In this document: one piece after another, positions 1 to 7,371 of the stretch
Layout: every line of letters starts with the position of its first letter
How positions within the stretch are numbered: the first letter of the stretch is position 1
DNA from: Actinorhabdospora filicis
GTDB taxonomy: Bacteria; Actinomycetota; Actinomycetes; Mycobacteriales; Micromonosporaceae
Assembly (NCBI RefSeq): GCF_030269765.1
Contig: NZ_BSTX01000004.1
Span: 442,990 to 506,989, forward strand
Length of the DNA: 64,000 nt
Reading direction: 5' to 3'
Made by a program: the position numbers and the translations under genes
The notes under the pieces: generated by a model
The model's input: the letters and a program-made list of their open reading frames with translations, nothing else
Told to the model about the DNA's origin: nothing
The model's database searches: none

Positions 1-12
1 GTGGGTGAGCCC

Positions 13-912
13 ATGACCCCGCTCGAAACCGCTGTCCCCGAACTCGCCGCCCACCGCGCCACCGCCACCCGCCTGCGTCCCACGCGCGGGACCCCCGGCG
101 TCCGGGACAGTTCCATCGGCGGGCCGCTGCTGTGGCCGGCGTCCGAGCCGTGGCCGCACTGCCACGAGTCGCACGACGACTGGGCGGAGAACGTCATCGG
201 GTGGCAGCACGGGGTGTGGACCCTGGAGCAGGTCGCCACGATGCGCGAGCTGTCGGCGGGGCGGGTGGACGATCTGCCGCCCGCCGATCGGGCGAGGTAC
301 GACGCGGCCGAGGCGGGGGTGCCGTTCCTGGTGCTGACCGGTGGGCCGGTGCCGTTGCTGTCGGTGGCGCAGGTGCGCCGGGCCGACGTGCCGGACTTCG
401 TGGGTCCCGATGACGCCGACTTGATGCAGGTGCTGTGGTGCCCGGTCGACCATCCGGACCTGTGGTGCCCGCGGGTCGCGGTGCGCTGGCGGCGGGAGGA
501 CGAGGTGGGCGAGATCCTGGCCGCGCCGCCGCGTCCGGTCGTCGGCACCGAGGACTACGTGCCGTGGGCGTGCGTGCTGGCGCCGGAGCGGGTGACCGAG
601 TACGAGTACGCCGAGCTCCTCCCGGCGGAGGTGCGGGAGAAGCTCGACGCGTGGGGCGGCGTCTACGACCCGATCGCGCCCGGCTGGAAGGTCGGGGGTT
701 TCGCGCGGTGGAACCTCACCGGGCCGCTGGAGCAGGCGTGCGAGTGCGGCGCCGGGCTGCGGCTGGTGATGAGCGTCCAGGGCGGCGGTGAGCGGCACGG
801 CTCGCGGGAGGCGTGGGATCCGACCGAGGTCAGCATCGGACGCGGCCACGCCCTGTGGATCTGGTGCTGCTCGCGCGACTTCGGCCACCCGGTGCGCACG
901 ACTATGCAGTGA
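13..912 (+). CDS. DUF1963/YwqG-like protein
   Basis: A soluble protein of 299 residues, rich in Trp and Cys-containing motifs. It has the pattern I associate with DUF1963/YwqG-like proteins: an N-terminal GGPLLWP, a central run ending LMQVLWCPVDH, then WACVLAPERVTEYEY, PGWKVGGFARWN and a C-terminal CECGAGLRLVMSV. There is no signal peptide or TM segment. The ATG at 13 is preceded by a GGTGAG-like ribosome site. An in-frame GTG lies at base 1, so the true start could be there or beyond the window edge. The 3' end overlaps the convergent EamA gene by 11 bp. The function of this family is not known; the family assignment is by recall of sequence pattern only. Confidence 0.6.
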   Translation: MTPLETAVPELAAHRATATRLRPTRGTPGVRDSSIGGPLLWPASEPWPHCHESHDDWAENVIGWQHGVWTLEQVATMRELSAGRVDDLPPADRARYDAAEAGVPFLVLTGGPVPLLSVAQVRRADVPDFVGPDDADLMQVLWCPVDHPDLWCPRVAVRWRREDEVGEILAAPPRPVVGTEDYVPWACVLAPERVTEYEYAELLPAEVREKLDAWGGVYDPIAPGWKVGGFARWNLTGPLEQACECGAGLRLVMSVQGGGERHGSREAWDPTEVSIGRGHALWIWCCSRDFGHPVRTTMQ

Positions 913-1792
913 CCTCGGCGGGGACGCGGGCCTCGCGGGGTGTGCGCATCCCGTAGAGGATCCCGGCGACCACGAGCGCGCCGCCGAGCAGCTCGCCGGG
1001 CTTCGGCGTCCCGATGCCGAGGACGACCATGGTGAGCACCGCGCCGATCGGCATGATCCCGGCGAGCAGGCCCGCCCGGTCGGCGCCCAGCCGGGGCAGC
1101 GCGCCGTACCAGAGCAGGAACGCCCCGGCGGTGACGACGAGGCCGAGGTAGCCGAGCGCGAGGCCCTCGGCGGGCGTGGGGAGGCGCAGCTCGCCGCCGG
1201 TCGCGACGCCGATCGTCAGCAGCATCGGGACGGCCAGCGCCGCCGAGTACGCCGACACGCGCAGCGCGCCCAGCACCGGCAGCAGCGGCACGGCCAGCAG
1301 CGAGAACGACACCTCGCCGATGAGCGCGCCCACCCCGAGCAGGACGCCCAGAGGGCTCGCCCCGCCGAGGCCGGTCGCGACGGCGGTGCCGGCCGCGACG
1401 ATCGCGGCGGCCAGCAGCAGCCGCGGCGTGGGCCGCTTGCGCGCCAGCAGCGGACCGGCGAGGCCCATCACGACGGGCGAGGCGCCGATGATGGTGCCGA
1501 TCGTGGCGGGACTCGCGTAGTGGTTGCCGACCACGATGCACACATTGAAGACGACCAGGCCGACCAGCGAGAGCGCGGCGAGCAGCAGCCACTGGCCCGG
1601 CCGCAGCCGGACACGCGGCGGACGGCGCACGGCGAGGACGGCGAACAGCGCGAGCGCGCCGAGCGCGTACCGCAGGGCCTGCCCGAGGAAGACCGGGTAG
1701 TCGCCGATGCGGGCGGAGACGGCGACCAGGGTGCCGACGGTCAGCATGGCCAGCGCGCCGCGAAGGGCGGCGCGATTCTGCGCGGGACTCAT
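902..1792 (-). CDS. EamA/DMT-family membrane transporter
   Basis: The 296-residue protein has about ten hydrophobic segments in two repeats of five, the usual plan and length of the drug/metabolite transporter (EamA) superfamily. Characteristic EamA features are the ASPATIGTIIGASPVVMGL loop after the fourth helix and the second-repeat GLLAGIMPIGAVLTMVVLG. It should export or import a small metabolite through the cytoplasmic membrane; the substrate cannot be told. The gene is single. A perfect 10-bp inverted repeat lies 20-44 bp upstream of its ATG, so it is probably under a dedicated repressor. Confidence 0.85.
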   Translation of the reverse strand: MSPAQNRAALRGALAMLTVGTLVAVSARIGDYPVFLGQALRYALGALALFAVLAVRRPPRVRLRPGQWLLLAALSLVGLVVFNVCIVVGNHYASPATIGTIIGASPVVMGLAGPLLARKRPTPRLLLAAAIVAAGTAVATGLGGASPLGVLLGVGALIGEVSFSLLAVPLLPVLGALRVSAYSAALAVPMLLTIGVATGGELRLPTPAEGLALGYLGLVVTAGAFLLWYGALPRLGADRAGLLAGIMPIGAVLTMVVLGIGTPKPGELLGGALVVAGILYGMRTPREARVPAEVTA

Positions 1793-1812
1793 GTACGTCC
1801 ACGCTAGGGGTG

Positions 1813-1836
1813 ATTGGTACGCCGGAGCGTACCAAT
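1813..1836. promoter_or_regulatory. Perfect 10-bp inverted repeat upstream of the EamA gene
   Basis: ATTGGTACGC, four bases (CGGA), then GCGTACCAAT: a perfect inverted repeat with AT-rich ends in GC-rich surroundings. It starts 20 bp before the transporter ATG. The form suits a dimeric repressor overlapping a promoter; the regulator is not identifiable here, and no regulator gene is adjacent. Confidence 0.65.
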
Positions 1837-2050
1837 GGGGCGCGGGTTAGCCGGGCCAATGCGGGGGAGTCGGAGTGGGAGGACGGAGGGGGTGGGGGCC
1901 GGGGTGGAGCCGGAGGGCAGAGGCCGGAGGCGGGGGACGCCGAGGCTCGGGCTAGACCCGGCGGGGCCCGGCTAAGCCCGGCGGGGACGCCGAGGCCCTG
2001 GCCGCCCGGAACGGCATGGTGAAGGCTCGTGGGGGCGGATGCGATGGTCA

Positions 2051-2322
2051 CCGCCTGCCCGCCTGCCCGCCTGCCCGCCTGCCCGCCTGCCCGCCTGCCG
2101 ACCTGCCCGCCGACTCGCCTGCCGACCCGCCGACCAACCCGCCCACCTGCCGACCCACCCGCCCAACTGCCGACTCGCCTGCCTGCCCACCCACCCGCCG
2201 ACCAACCTGCCCACCTGCCGACTCGCCCGCCGACCCACCGACCTGCCCACCGGCCGACTCGCCTGCCTGCCCGCCTGCCGACCTGCCCGCCCACCTGCCC
2301 ACCCACCTGCCGACTCGCCTGC
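2051..2322. repeat. 68-word tetranucleotide-phased repeat array
   Basis: The 272 bp can be read without a slip as 68 consecutive four-base words, almost all from the set CCGC, CTGC, CGAC, TCGC, CCAC, CAAC. The first 48 bp are six exact copies of the 8-mer CCGCCTGC; after that the words are shuffled. Because the period is 4, every reading frame on both strands stays open, which produces long false ORFs. The minus strand carries five GGG runs at 8-bp spacing (complement of 2058-2092), a canonical G-quadruplex pattern. Confidence 0.9.
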
Positions 2323-2410
2323 TCTGCCCGGCGGTGCGAGGGCGGTGGCGGTGGCGGGGGTGGGCCGACTCTCCTGGCGGGCGTGAGGCCGTCGACGTGT
2401 CGCGATCCGG

Positions 2411-2905
2411 CCGGGAGGTCACCTGCCCGCACAGCCGGCCCGGCCGAGGCGGGTGCGGGCGGGCAGGTGGTGACCGCCTCGGGGCAGCCCGCCGGGGCCA
2501 TGGCGGATCGGTGCCCGGGGTGATGAGGCCCCGGCCGCCCCGATGTGAGGTCGCCGGGAGGCGTGCCGAGGCCGGGACTGCCGCCGGGGTGATCGCCGCC
2601 TCGCGGAGGCGCGTGTGAGCGGTCCGGGTGCCCCGGCGGTCAGTTGGCACTCGCACGGACCGGCGTCAAGTGCCTCGTGCCGCCATCCAGCCGGGAGGCC
2701 GCCTGCCCGCACAGCCCGGTGGAGGCGGGTGCGGGTGGGCAGGTGGTGACCGCCTCGGGGCAGCCCGCCGGGGCCATGGCGGATCGGTGCCCGGGGCGAT
2801 CGCCCGTCACGCGGAACCGCGCCGCCCACCTCGCGGAGGCGCGCATGAGCGGCCCGGGTGTCCCGGGCGGTCATGGGTAACCCGCACGGTCCGGTGTCGG
2901 GCACA
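2411..2905. repeat. Two diverged direct repeats, 280 bp apart
   Basis: Copy 1 begins at 2411 and copy 2 at 2691, both with CCGGGAGG followed by CTGCCCGCACAGCC. They share a nearly identical core of about 70 bp (around 2446-2520 and 2722-2800) that includes GGCAGGTGGTGACCGCCTCG. Both end in CTCGCGGAGGCGCG (2600 and 2830), copy 1 having about 50 extra bases in between. A further 16-bp-period tandem duplication of CCGGAACCGCGCTCG follows at 2930-2960. No gene is supported in 1837-3105. Confidence 0.7.
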
Positions 2906-3105
2906 CCGCCCACGCCGATCACCGGTCGCCCGGAACCGCGCTCGTCCGGAACCGCGCTCGCCCGGCCCGCGTGGGTGCGGACCAGCGGCTTCGGTGCGGA
3001 GATGGTCCCCCGCCCCGGTGCGGGCCGCACTTCACCGGCGCCGGTGCCCAGCGGCCCGGCGGCACGGCGGCACGGCGAAGGTTCCGGTGACGGCGTGTCT
3101 CGCCG

Positions 3106-3357
3106 TCAGTGGCGTTGCTGCTGGTGGTGGGTGTGCACCCACGCGCGTCCGCGCGGGGTGACGCCCAGGATCATCGGGCCGCCTTCGCAGGCGACGGGGC
3201 TGAGGTCGACGTATCCGTGCGCGGCCAGTTCGGTGACCGCTTCGGCCACGGCCGACTCGTCCATTGCGTATGCGGAGGCGAACATCGCGGCCGAAGCCTG
3301 CTGTCCCCCGGGCATCTCGGCGATCACGCGGAGAACCCGTCCGGTGTCGATGAGCAT
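3106..3357 (-). CDS. Small winged-helix-like protein
   Basis: 83 residues, beginning MLIDTGRVLRVIAEMPGGQQ. The arrangement is helix, helix with ESAVAEAVTELAAHGYVDL, then a strand pair with LGVTPRGRAW. This resembles the wHTH DNA-binding fold of small actinobacterial regulators, the segment before GYVDL being the recognition helix and the VTPRGRAW piece the wing. The C terminus is His/Gln rich (HTHHQQQRH). It sits upstream of, and in the same direction as, nothing obviously related. A regulatory role is an inference from fold-like pattern only. Confidence 0.5.
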   Translation of the reverse strand: MLIDTGRVLRVIAEMPGGQQASAAMFASAYAMDESAVAEAVTELAAHGYVDLSPVACEGGPMILGVTPRGRAWVHTHHQQQRH

Positions 3358-3404
3358 GTCTCCATGCTCGCACCATCCGGGCCGGGTGACCAGGGAAGAC
3401 GCGG

Positions 3405-4100
3405 TTATGCGACAGCCAGGACGGCCAGCGCGTCGGTGTACTTGGCGGTGAGCCGCTCGCGGGTGGCGGGGTCGAGGACGGCCATGCGCTCCGGGCTCGA
3501 ATTGTGCTCGATGTCGGCGCGTTTGATCAGGACGGCGTCGGGGACGGACTTGACGCGCTCCAGGTAGTGCGGGCGGGGCTCGCCGGGGCGGTGGGAGAGG
3601 GCGTTGACGAGGTCGCGGACGGTGGCGGGGACGCCCAGGTCGGCCAGGTGCGGCAGGGTCGCGGAGGTGTCCTCCACGACGTCGTGGAGGAGGGCGGCCA
3701 TCTGCTGCTCGGGGGAGCCGCCGCGTTCGGCGACGATCGCCGAGACCGCGCGGGGGTGGTTGATGTACTCGGCGCCGGACTTGTCCTGCTGGCCGCGGTG
3801 GGCGGCGGTGGCGAGGGAGTCGGCGAGCTCGACGGTGTCGACGGTGGGGGCGGCGAGGTAGGGGTAGACCTCCTGCCAGGCCTGGAACTTCTCGGCGCCG
3901 TCGGGCAGGACCGCGGCCTCGCCCACGAAGTGGAGGGCGGCCGACAGCTGGGCGATGTACGGGTCCTCCTCGCCGGGGGTGTCCTCGGAGAGGACGAAGG
4001 CGTGCACCGCGCGCAGCTTTTCCACTATGGACGGCGTTGTGAGCCCGTAAAGGCCGGCCTCGTGAACGGTCCAGTCCTGGCTTGCGAGGTAGGAGTACAT
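3405..4100 (-). CDS. HD-domain (p)ppGpp hydrolase-like protein
   Basis: 231 residues from the ATG at 4100. The C-terminal half carries the RelA/SpoT-type HD hydrolase signature: AAHRGQQDKSG with His101, YINHPRAV with His115, LLHDVVEDT with His139-Asp140 and Glu143-Asp144, and KRADIEHN near the end. These are the metal and catalytic positions of (p)ppGpp 3'-pyrophosphohydrolases of the small-hydrolase (MESH1-like) type. There is no synthetase or TGS domain. The first ~90 residues are an unrecognised helical extension. An upstream in-frame start exists at 4151, but it would overlap the neighbouring gene, so I chose 4100. Hydrolysis of alarmone-like nucleotides is the likely role; the substrate is unproven. 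Confidence 0.75.
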   Translation of the reverse strand: MYSYLASQDWTVHEAGLYGLTTPSIVEKLRAVHAFVLSEDTPGEEDPYIAQLSAALHFVGEAAVLPDGAEKFQAWQEVYPYLAAPTVDTVELADSLATAAHRGQQDKSGAEYINHPRAVSAIVAERGGSPEQQMAALLHDVVEDTSATLPHLADLGVPATVRDLVNALSHRPGEPRPHYLERVKSVPDAVLIKRADIEHNSSPERMAVLDPATRERLTAKYTDALAVLAVA

Positions 4101-4152
4101 GTCACTAAGCGTAGAGGCGCGCGTCCACCGAGCGGGTGAGGCGGACGTCACG

Positions 4153-4635
4153 TCACTCCGGGTCCACAGTGGACATCCCGAGCAGCACCGAGCGGACGCC
4201 GGCCAGCGCGGCGGCGTCGGTGGCGTACCGGCGCAGGAAGGAGATGTGCAGGACGCCCAGGTGGGCGGTGGAGGCGCTGGCCGGGCGGCGGAAGTAGCGG
4301 TCCCAGCCCAGGACGGTGGCGCCGTCGGTGGTGCCGAAGAACTCGCGCACCGCGCACAGTCTGTGGTCGTCCCGGTATTCGAGAAGCCGCCGTGTCATCC
4401 GCCGCAGCCAGGTCGGGCCGAGGGGGACGTCGAGGGCCGAGGCGGCCCATCCGTCGCCCTCGTTGTCCTCGCGCAGGACGACCGAGTAGTCGTCGGCGGA
4501 GACGACGTTGCGGGCGCGGTGGTAGCCGTATAAATGCCGGGTCTCGCCCAGGATGACGACTCCGGACACGTTCGGCACGGCGGTGGTGATCTCTTTGGCG
4601 AGCCAGGAGATCGCCTCGGGCGCGTATTCGCTCAT
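4153..4635 (-). CDS. Phage-lysin-like (DD-peptidase-fold?) protein
   Basis: 160 residues behind a strong GAGGAG ribosome site. The layout resembles small actinophage proteins that I recall as peptidase-like: a WLAKEI start, a GYHRARN loop, DDYSV, an ASALDV element, a central WDRYFR and a closing HLGVLHISFLRRY. The His..Asp..His-x-x pattern suits the Zn D-Ala-D-Ala peptidase/Hedgehog fold, but spacing is loose and no signal peptide is seen. It may be a domesticated phage gene. The palindrome GTCCACAGTGGAC lies inside its 3' end (4162-4174). The function is uncertain. Confidence 0.45.
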   Translation of the reverse strand: MSEYAPEAISWLAKEITTAVPNVSGVVILGETRHLYGYHRARNVVSADDYSVVLREDNEGDGWAASALDVPLGPTWLRRMTRRLLEYRDDHRLCAVREFFGTTDGATVLGWDRYFRRPASASTAHLGVLHISFLRRYATDAAALAGVRSVLLGMSTVDPE

Positions 4636-4758
4636 GACTCCTCCTCGTTCGTCATCTTTACATCCGTGCTGTGCCGGTCCGGACGCGTGAGGGCAGCCTT
4701 TCGGGCAGCGCGGGCCGAGCCCCTCGGGGGCGGAGCGGGCAGCGCGGGAGGTGCCCGG

Positions 4759-5397
4759 CTAGCGCGCGTACCAGGAGTCGACGGCCGCCTGGCCGGTGTA
4801 GTTCGGGCCCGCCGCGGGGTCGGCGCCCAGGTAGCGCCACGCGGGCGGCGCGCCCGGCCCGGTCCGCCGCAGGCGACGGCGGCGCGGGTCGTACTCGTAC
4901 CCGGCCGCGCGGAAGGCCGCCGTCGGGCGCAGGACGCCGCGCAGCCCGGGGACGTCCATGTTCGCCGCGAACAGCCCGCCGGGCGTCAGCAGCGCGGTGG
5001 CCGCCGCGATCGCGGCGAGCTTGTCGCCCACGTAGTGGAGCCCGTGGACGCACGTGACCAGGTCGAAGGGGCCGCCGAGCTCGGGCAGCGCGGGCAGCGC
5101 GGCGGTGAGCAGCCGGACGTTGCCGGGCGCGTCCGGCCCGAAGTGGTCCACCAGGTCCACGCCGACGATGGTGGCCGCCGGGTGGGCGCGCCCGGCCTCG
5201 ATGAGCGCCTTGGCGCTGCCGCAGCACAGGTCCAGCCAGCGGAACCCGGGCGCGTCCAGCATCGCGGGCAGGTCGAGCCCGAGCTCGCGGGCGTAGGACG
5301 CCAGGCCGCGCTGGCGGTTCATGGCGTTGTTGGCGACGACGGACGTCGTGTGGAGCTCGTCGTCGGGCACGAGTGAGGGCATGCGGTTGTCTATCAC
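4759..5397 (-). CDS. Class I SAM-dependent methyltransferase
   Basis: 212 residues. Motif I is WLDLCCGSAKAL (the glycine loop that binds SAM, here with a CCGS variant), the acidic motif II is IVGVDLVD, and motif IV is FDLVTCVHGLHYV. Next comes LTPGGLFAANMD, which corresponds to the post-IV strand. The substrate is unknown. The start used is a GTG at 5397; an ATG 15 bp inside (5382) is also possible. The 120 bp downstream, before the phage-like gene, contain only GC-rich sequence. Confidence 0.8.
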   Translation of the reverse strand: MIDNRMPSLVPDDELHTTSVVANNAMNRQRGLASYARELGLDLPAMLDAPGFRWLDLCCGSAKALIEAGRAHPAATIVGVDLVDHFGPDAPGNVRLLTAALPALPELGGPFDLVTCVHGLHYVGDKLAAIAAATALLTPGGLFAANMDVPGLRGVLRPTAAFRAAGYEYDPRRRRLRRTGPGAPPAWRYLGADPAAGPNYTGQAAVDSWYAR

Positions 5398-5430
5398 GCG
5401 CGGGGACGGCCGGGCCGCCCCGCGCGACGC

Positions 5431-5826
5431 TCACGCCGGCAGGAGCGAGCGGTCGAAGACCACGAGGGACTCGCTGACGAGGCCGTCGGTGAAGGCCATC
5501 CGGTCGATGCCCTCCCACTGGAGTGGCCGCCCGTCGACGGTGGCCGTGGCCCGCCAGCTGATGAAGGCGTATCCGCCCTCGGCGCGGGCGAAGCCGGTCG
5601 GTTCCAGGACCAGGTCGGGGAAGCGTTCCAGCACGCCGGCCACGCGGGCGCGCCAGACGTCCACGCCGCGGGCCTCGCCCTCGGCGCCGGGGAAGCGCAT
5701 GGCGATGTCGGGATGCGAGAGCGCGCCCACCCGCTCGGGAGAGGGGGCGGCCCAGAAGGCGCGCCAGCGGGCCACGAAGGCCTCATCCGAGGCGGGAGCG
5801 GTGGCGGTGCCGGTGGGGTGGGTCAT
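5431..5826 (-). CDS. NTF2/SnoaL-like protein
   Basis: 131 residues with the SnoaL/NTF2-like cone-barrel pattern. An N-terminal FVARWRAFWA helix is followed by ALSHPDIAMRFPG, a GVDVWRARVAGVLERFPDLVLEP helix, and strands ending GIDRMAFTDGLVSESLVVFD. Members of this family bind or isomerise small hydrophobic molecules; none of these can be named here. The ATG at 5826 is preferred over a longer frame because the upstream extension would run through the twin TetR-type operators. The gene is divergent from the tetR-type gene and is probably its target. Confidence 0.75.
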   Translation of the reverse strand: MTHPTGTATAPASDEAFVARWRAFWAAPSPERVGALSHPDIAMRFPGAEGEARGVDVWRARVAGVLERFPDLVLEPTGFARAEGGYAFISWRATATVDGRPLQWEGIDRMAFTDGLVSESLVVFDRSLLPA

Positions 5827-5842
5827 CTCGTCTCCAGTGGAT

Positions 5843-5881
5843 AGAACGGTCGATCTACTCATTAGATAGAACGATCGGTCT
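5843..5881. promoter_or_regulatory. Twin TetR-type operators
   Basis: Two 16-bp direct copies of ATAGAACGRTCGRTCT lie 25 bp apart; their cores are 5843-5856 and 5868-5881. Each core is itself a quasi-palindrome, AGAnCGnnCGnTCT, typical of TetR-family operators. They sit between the divergent NTF2-like and TetR genes, 17-55 bp from the former start and 29-67 bp from the latter. This suggests that the adjacent regulator controls both directions. Confidence 0.8.
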
Positions 5882-5909
5882 CCTGTCAAGCCCGTGGCAG
5901 ACTGAGCCC

Positions 5910-6458
5910 ATGACCAGGCCCGGCCCCCGCGAGCGACTCCTCACCTCCGCCCTGGAGCTCACCTACACGCAGGGCGTGGGCGTCGGCGTGGACGCCATCC
6001 TCAAGCACGCCGACGTCGCCCGCCGCTCGCTCTACCAGCACTTCGGCGGCAAGGACGGCCTGATCACCGAGGTCATCGCCGCCGGCGCCGCCGAGGACGA
6101 GGCCCGCTACGCCCACGCCCTCGACCAGGGCGGGAACGACCCGCGCGAGCGCGTCCGCACGCTCTTCACGCTGCTCACCGGCCTGGTCGCCGCGCCCGGC
6201 TTCACCGGCTGCCGTTACATCGCCGCCCACCTCAACCTGCCGCCCGGGCACCCCGCGACCGCCGGGATCCGCGCCCACAAGGACCGCGTCCGCGCCATGT
6301 TCGCCCGCGAGACGCACGCCATGGGCCACCCCGCGCCCGAGGACGCCGCCGCCCGCCTGCTCATGCTCGCCGACGCCGTCCTCGTCGAGGGCGCGCTGCG
6401 CCCGGAGGCCGACCTCGCAGTACTGGTCGAGCCGATGGTGGAGGCCGTCCTCGGGTAG
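5910..6458 (+). CDS. TetR/AcrR-family repressor
   Basis: 182 residues. The N-terminal helix-turn-helix is typical: RERLLTSALELTYTQG, VGVDAILKHADVARRSLYQHFGGKDGL. The C-terminal ligand-binding half is helical (VRTLFTLLTGLVAAPGF and LLMLADAVLVEGAL). The motif FTGCRYIAAHLNLP is common in the subfamily that controls small oxidoreductase or NTF2-like genes. It most likely binds the two AGAACGRTCGRTCT sites just upstream, autoregulating and repressing the divergent gene. No Shine-Dalgarno sequence is obvious. Confidence 0.9.
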   Translation: MTRPGPRERLLTSALELTYTQGVGVGVDAILKHADVARRSLYQHFGGKDGLITEVIAAGAAEDEARYAHALDQGGNDPRERVRTLFTLLTGLVAAPGFTGCRYIAAHLNLPPGHPATAGIRAHKDRVRAMFARETHAMGHPAPEDAAARLLMLADAVLVEGALRPEADLAVLVEPMVEAVLG

Positions 6459-6464
6459 ACGTGC

Positions 6465-6494
6465 CGGGGGCGGCCCCCGAAGAGGCCGCCCCCG
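6465..6494. terminator. Bidirectional hairpin terminator
   Basis: CGGGGGCGGCC (6465-6475), an 8-base loop, then GGCCGCCCCCG (6484-6494). This perfect 11-bp stem lies between two convergent genes (tetR-type + and VOC -). There is no T tract. Confidence 0.7.
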
Positions 6495-6508
6495 TCACCT
6501 GCGATCGG

Positions 6509-7273
6509 CTACCCCTGGGGAGCCGGGGCCAGCAGCGAGAAGATCGCGCCGTGCTGGTCGGTCAGCGCCGCCAGCCGGCCGACGTTCTCCATCGACGTCG
6601 GCGGCATGAGCACCGTGCCGCCCATGTCACCGGCCTTGGCGACCAGCGAGTCCACGTCGGTGACGGCGAAGTAGATGCCCCAGTAGGCCGCGTGGCCCTC
6701 CGGCAGCATCGGGTTGGGCATCAGCGCGCCGAACTCGCGCTCGGCGCCGGGCGCCTTGAGGGTCAGGTACTCGTTCTCGGTGATGTCGGTCTGCTGGACG
6801 CCCCAGCCGAACACCGAGGCGTAGAAGTCCCGGGCGTCCTTGACCTCGCGCGCGGAGTACTCGAACCAGCAGGGCGTGTTCAGCTCGTACATGACCTCGG
6901 CGCCCGCGTGCAGCTTCGGGCGCGACACCGCGAACTCGCCGCCCGAGGGGTCGGAGAAGCCGGCGATGTCGTTCTGGCCCATCACGTCCATGACGGGGAA
7001 GCGGACCGTGCCGCCCGCGCCCGTGACGGCCTTGGTGGTGGCGTCGGCGTCGGGGACCTGGAAATAGGTCGTCCACGCCGCCGACTGGCCCGGCTGGAGC
7101 GGGCCGAGGCCGCCCACCTGCTTCCCGCCGGACAGGACGAAGTGGTAGTGCCCGGCCTCGGGTCCCAGGTCGGTGAACTCCCAGCCGAACAGCTGCGCGT
7201 AGAACTGCTTGGAGGCCTCCAGGTCGGGGGACCCCAGGTCGACCCAGTTGGGTTCCCCATCGGTATAGGACAT
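6509..7273 (-). CDS. Two-domain VOC (glyoxalase/bleomycin-resistance-like) protein
   Basis: 254 residues made of two vicinal-oxygen-chelate modules. The first begins NWVDLGSPDLEASKQFYAQLFGWEF and closes with AGFSDPSGGEFAV. The second begins PCWFEYSAREVKDARDFYASVFGWGV and closes with LTDQHGAIFSLL. This is the double-module layout of the CFP30B-like actinobacterial antigens. Metal-binding residues are only partly recognisable, so catalytic activity is unclear. The ATG at 7273 has a GGAGCGCAAG upstream sequence. The gene is monocistronic. Confidence 0.8.
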   Translation of the reverse strand: MSYTDGEPNWVDLGSPDLEASKQFYAQLFGWEFTDLGPEAGHYHFVLSGGKQVGGLGPLQPGQSAAWTTYFQVPDADATTKAVTGAGGTVRFPVMDVMGQNDIAGFSDPSGGEFAVSRPKLHAGAEVMYELNTPCWFEYSAREVKDARDFYASVFGWGVQQTDITENEYLTLKAPGAEREFGALMPNPMLPEGHAAYWGIYFAVTDVDSLVAKAGDMGGTVLMPPTSMENVGRLAALTDQHGAIFSLLAPAPQG

Positions 7274-7371
7274 GCTTGCGCTCCTTCACGATTCGGGCTT
7301 CACCCGCGATCCTCGCGGATCGGGGTGATCCTCGCGGGAGGCTCCGGCAAAATGGCACTTACTCTGTCGCC

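Larger units (their letters stand above)
1837..3105. other. 1.3-kb stretch without a supported gene
   Basis: Between the EamA gene and the small winged-helix-like gene I find only the tetranucleotide array, the 280-bp-spaced repeats and GC-rich low-complexity sequence. All open frames here translate to Pro/Arg/Gly/Ala-rich or repetitive peptides in several frames at once and lack recognisable domains or ribosome sites. Confidence 0.7.

Noticed and set aside
2051..2322. CRISPR array
   Set aside because: No repeat/spacer alternation, unit of 4-8 bp, and no cas genes in the window.
663..2501. Long minus-strand frame with GRRVGRWAG-type repeats
   Set aside because: Open only because the 4-bp-period array has no stops in any frame. 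The same array gives similar false frames on both strands.
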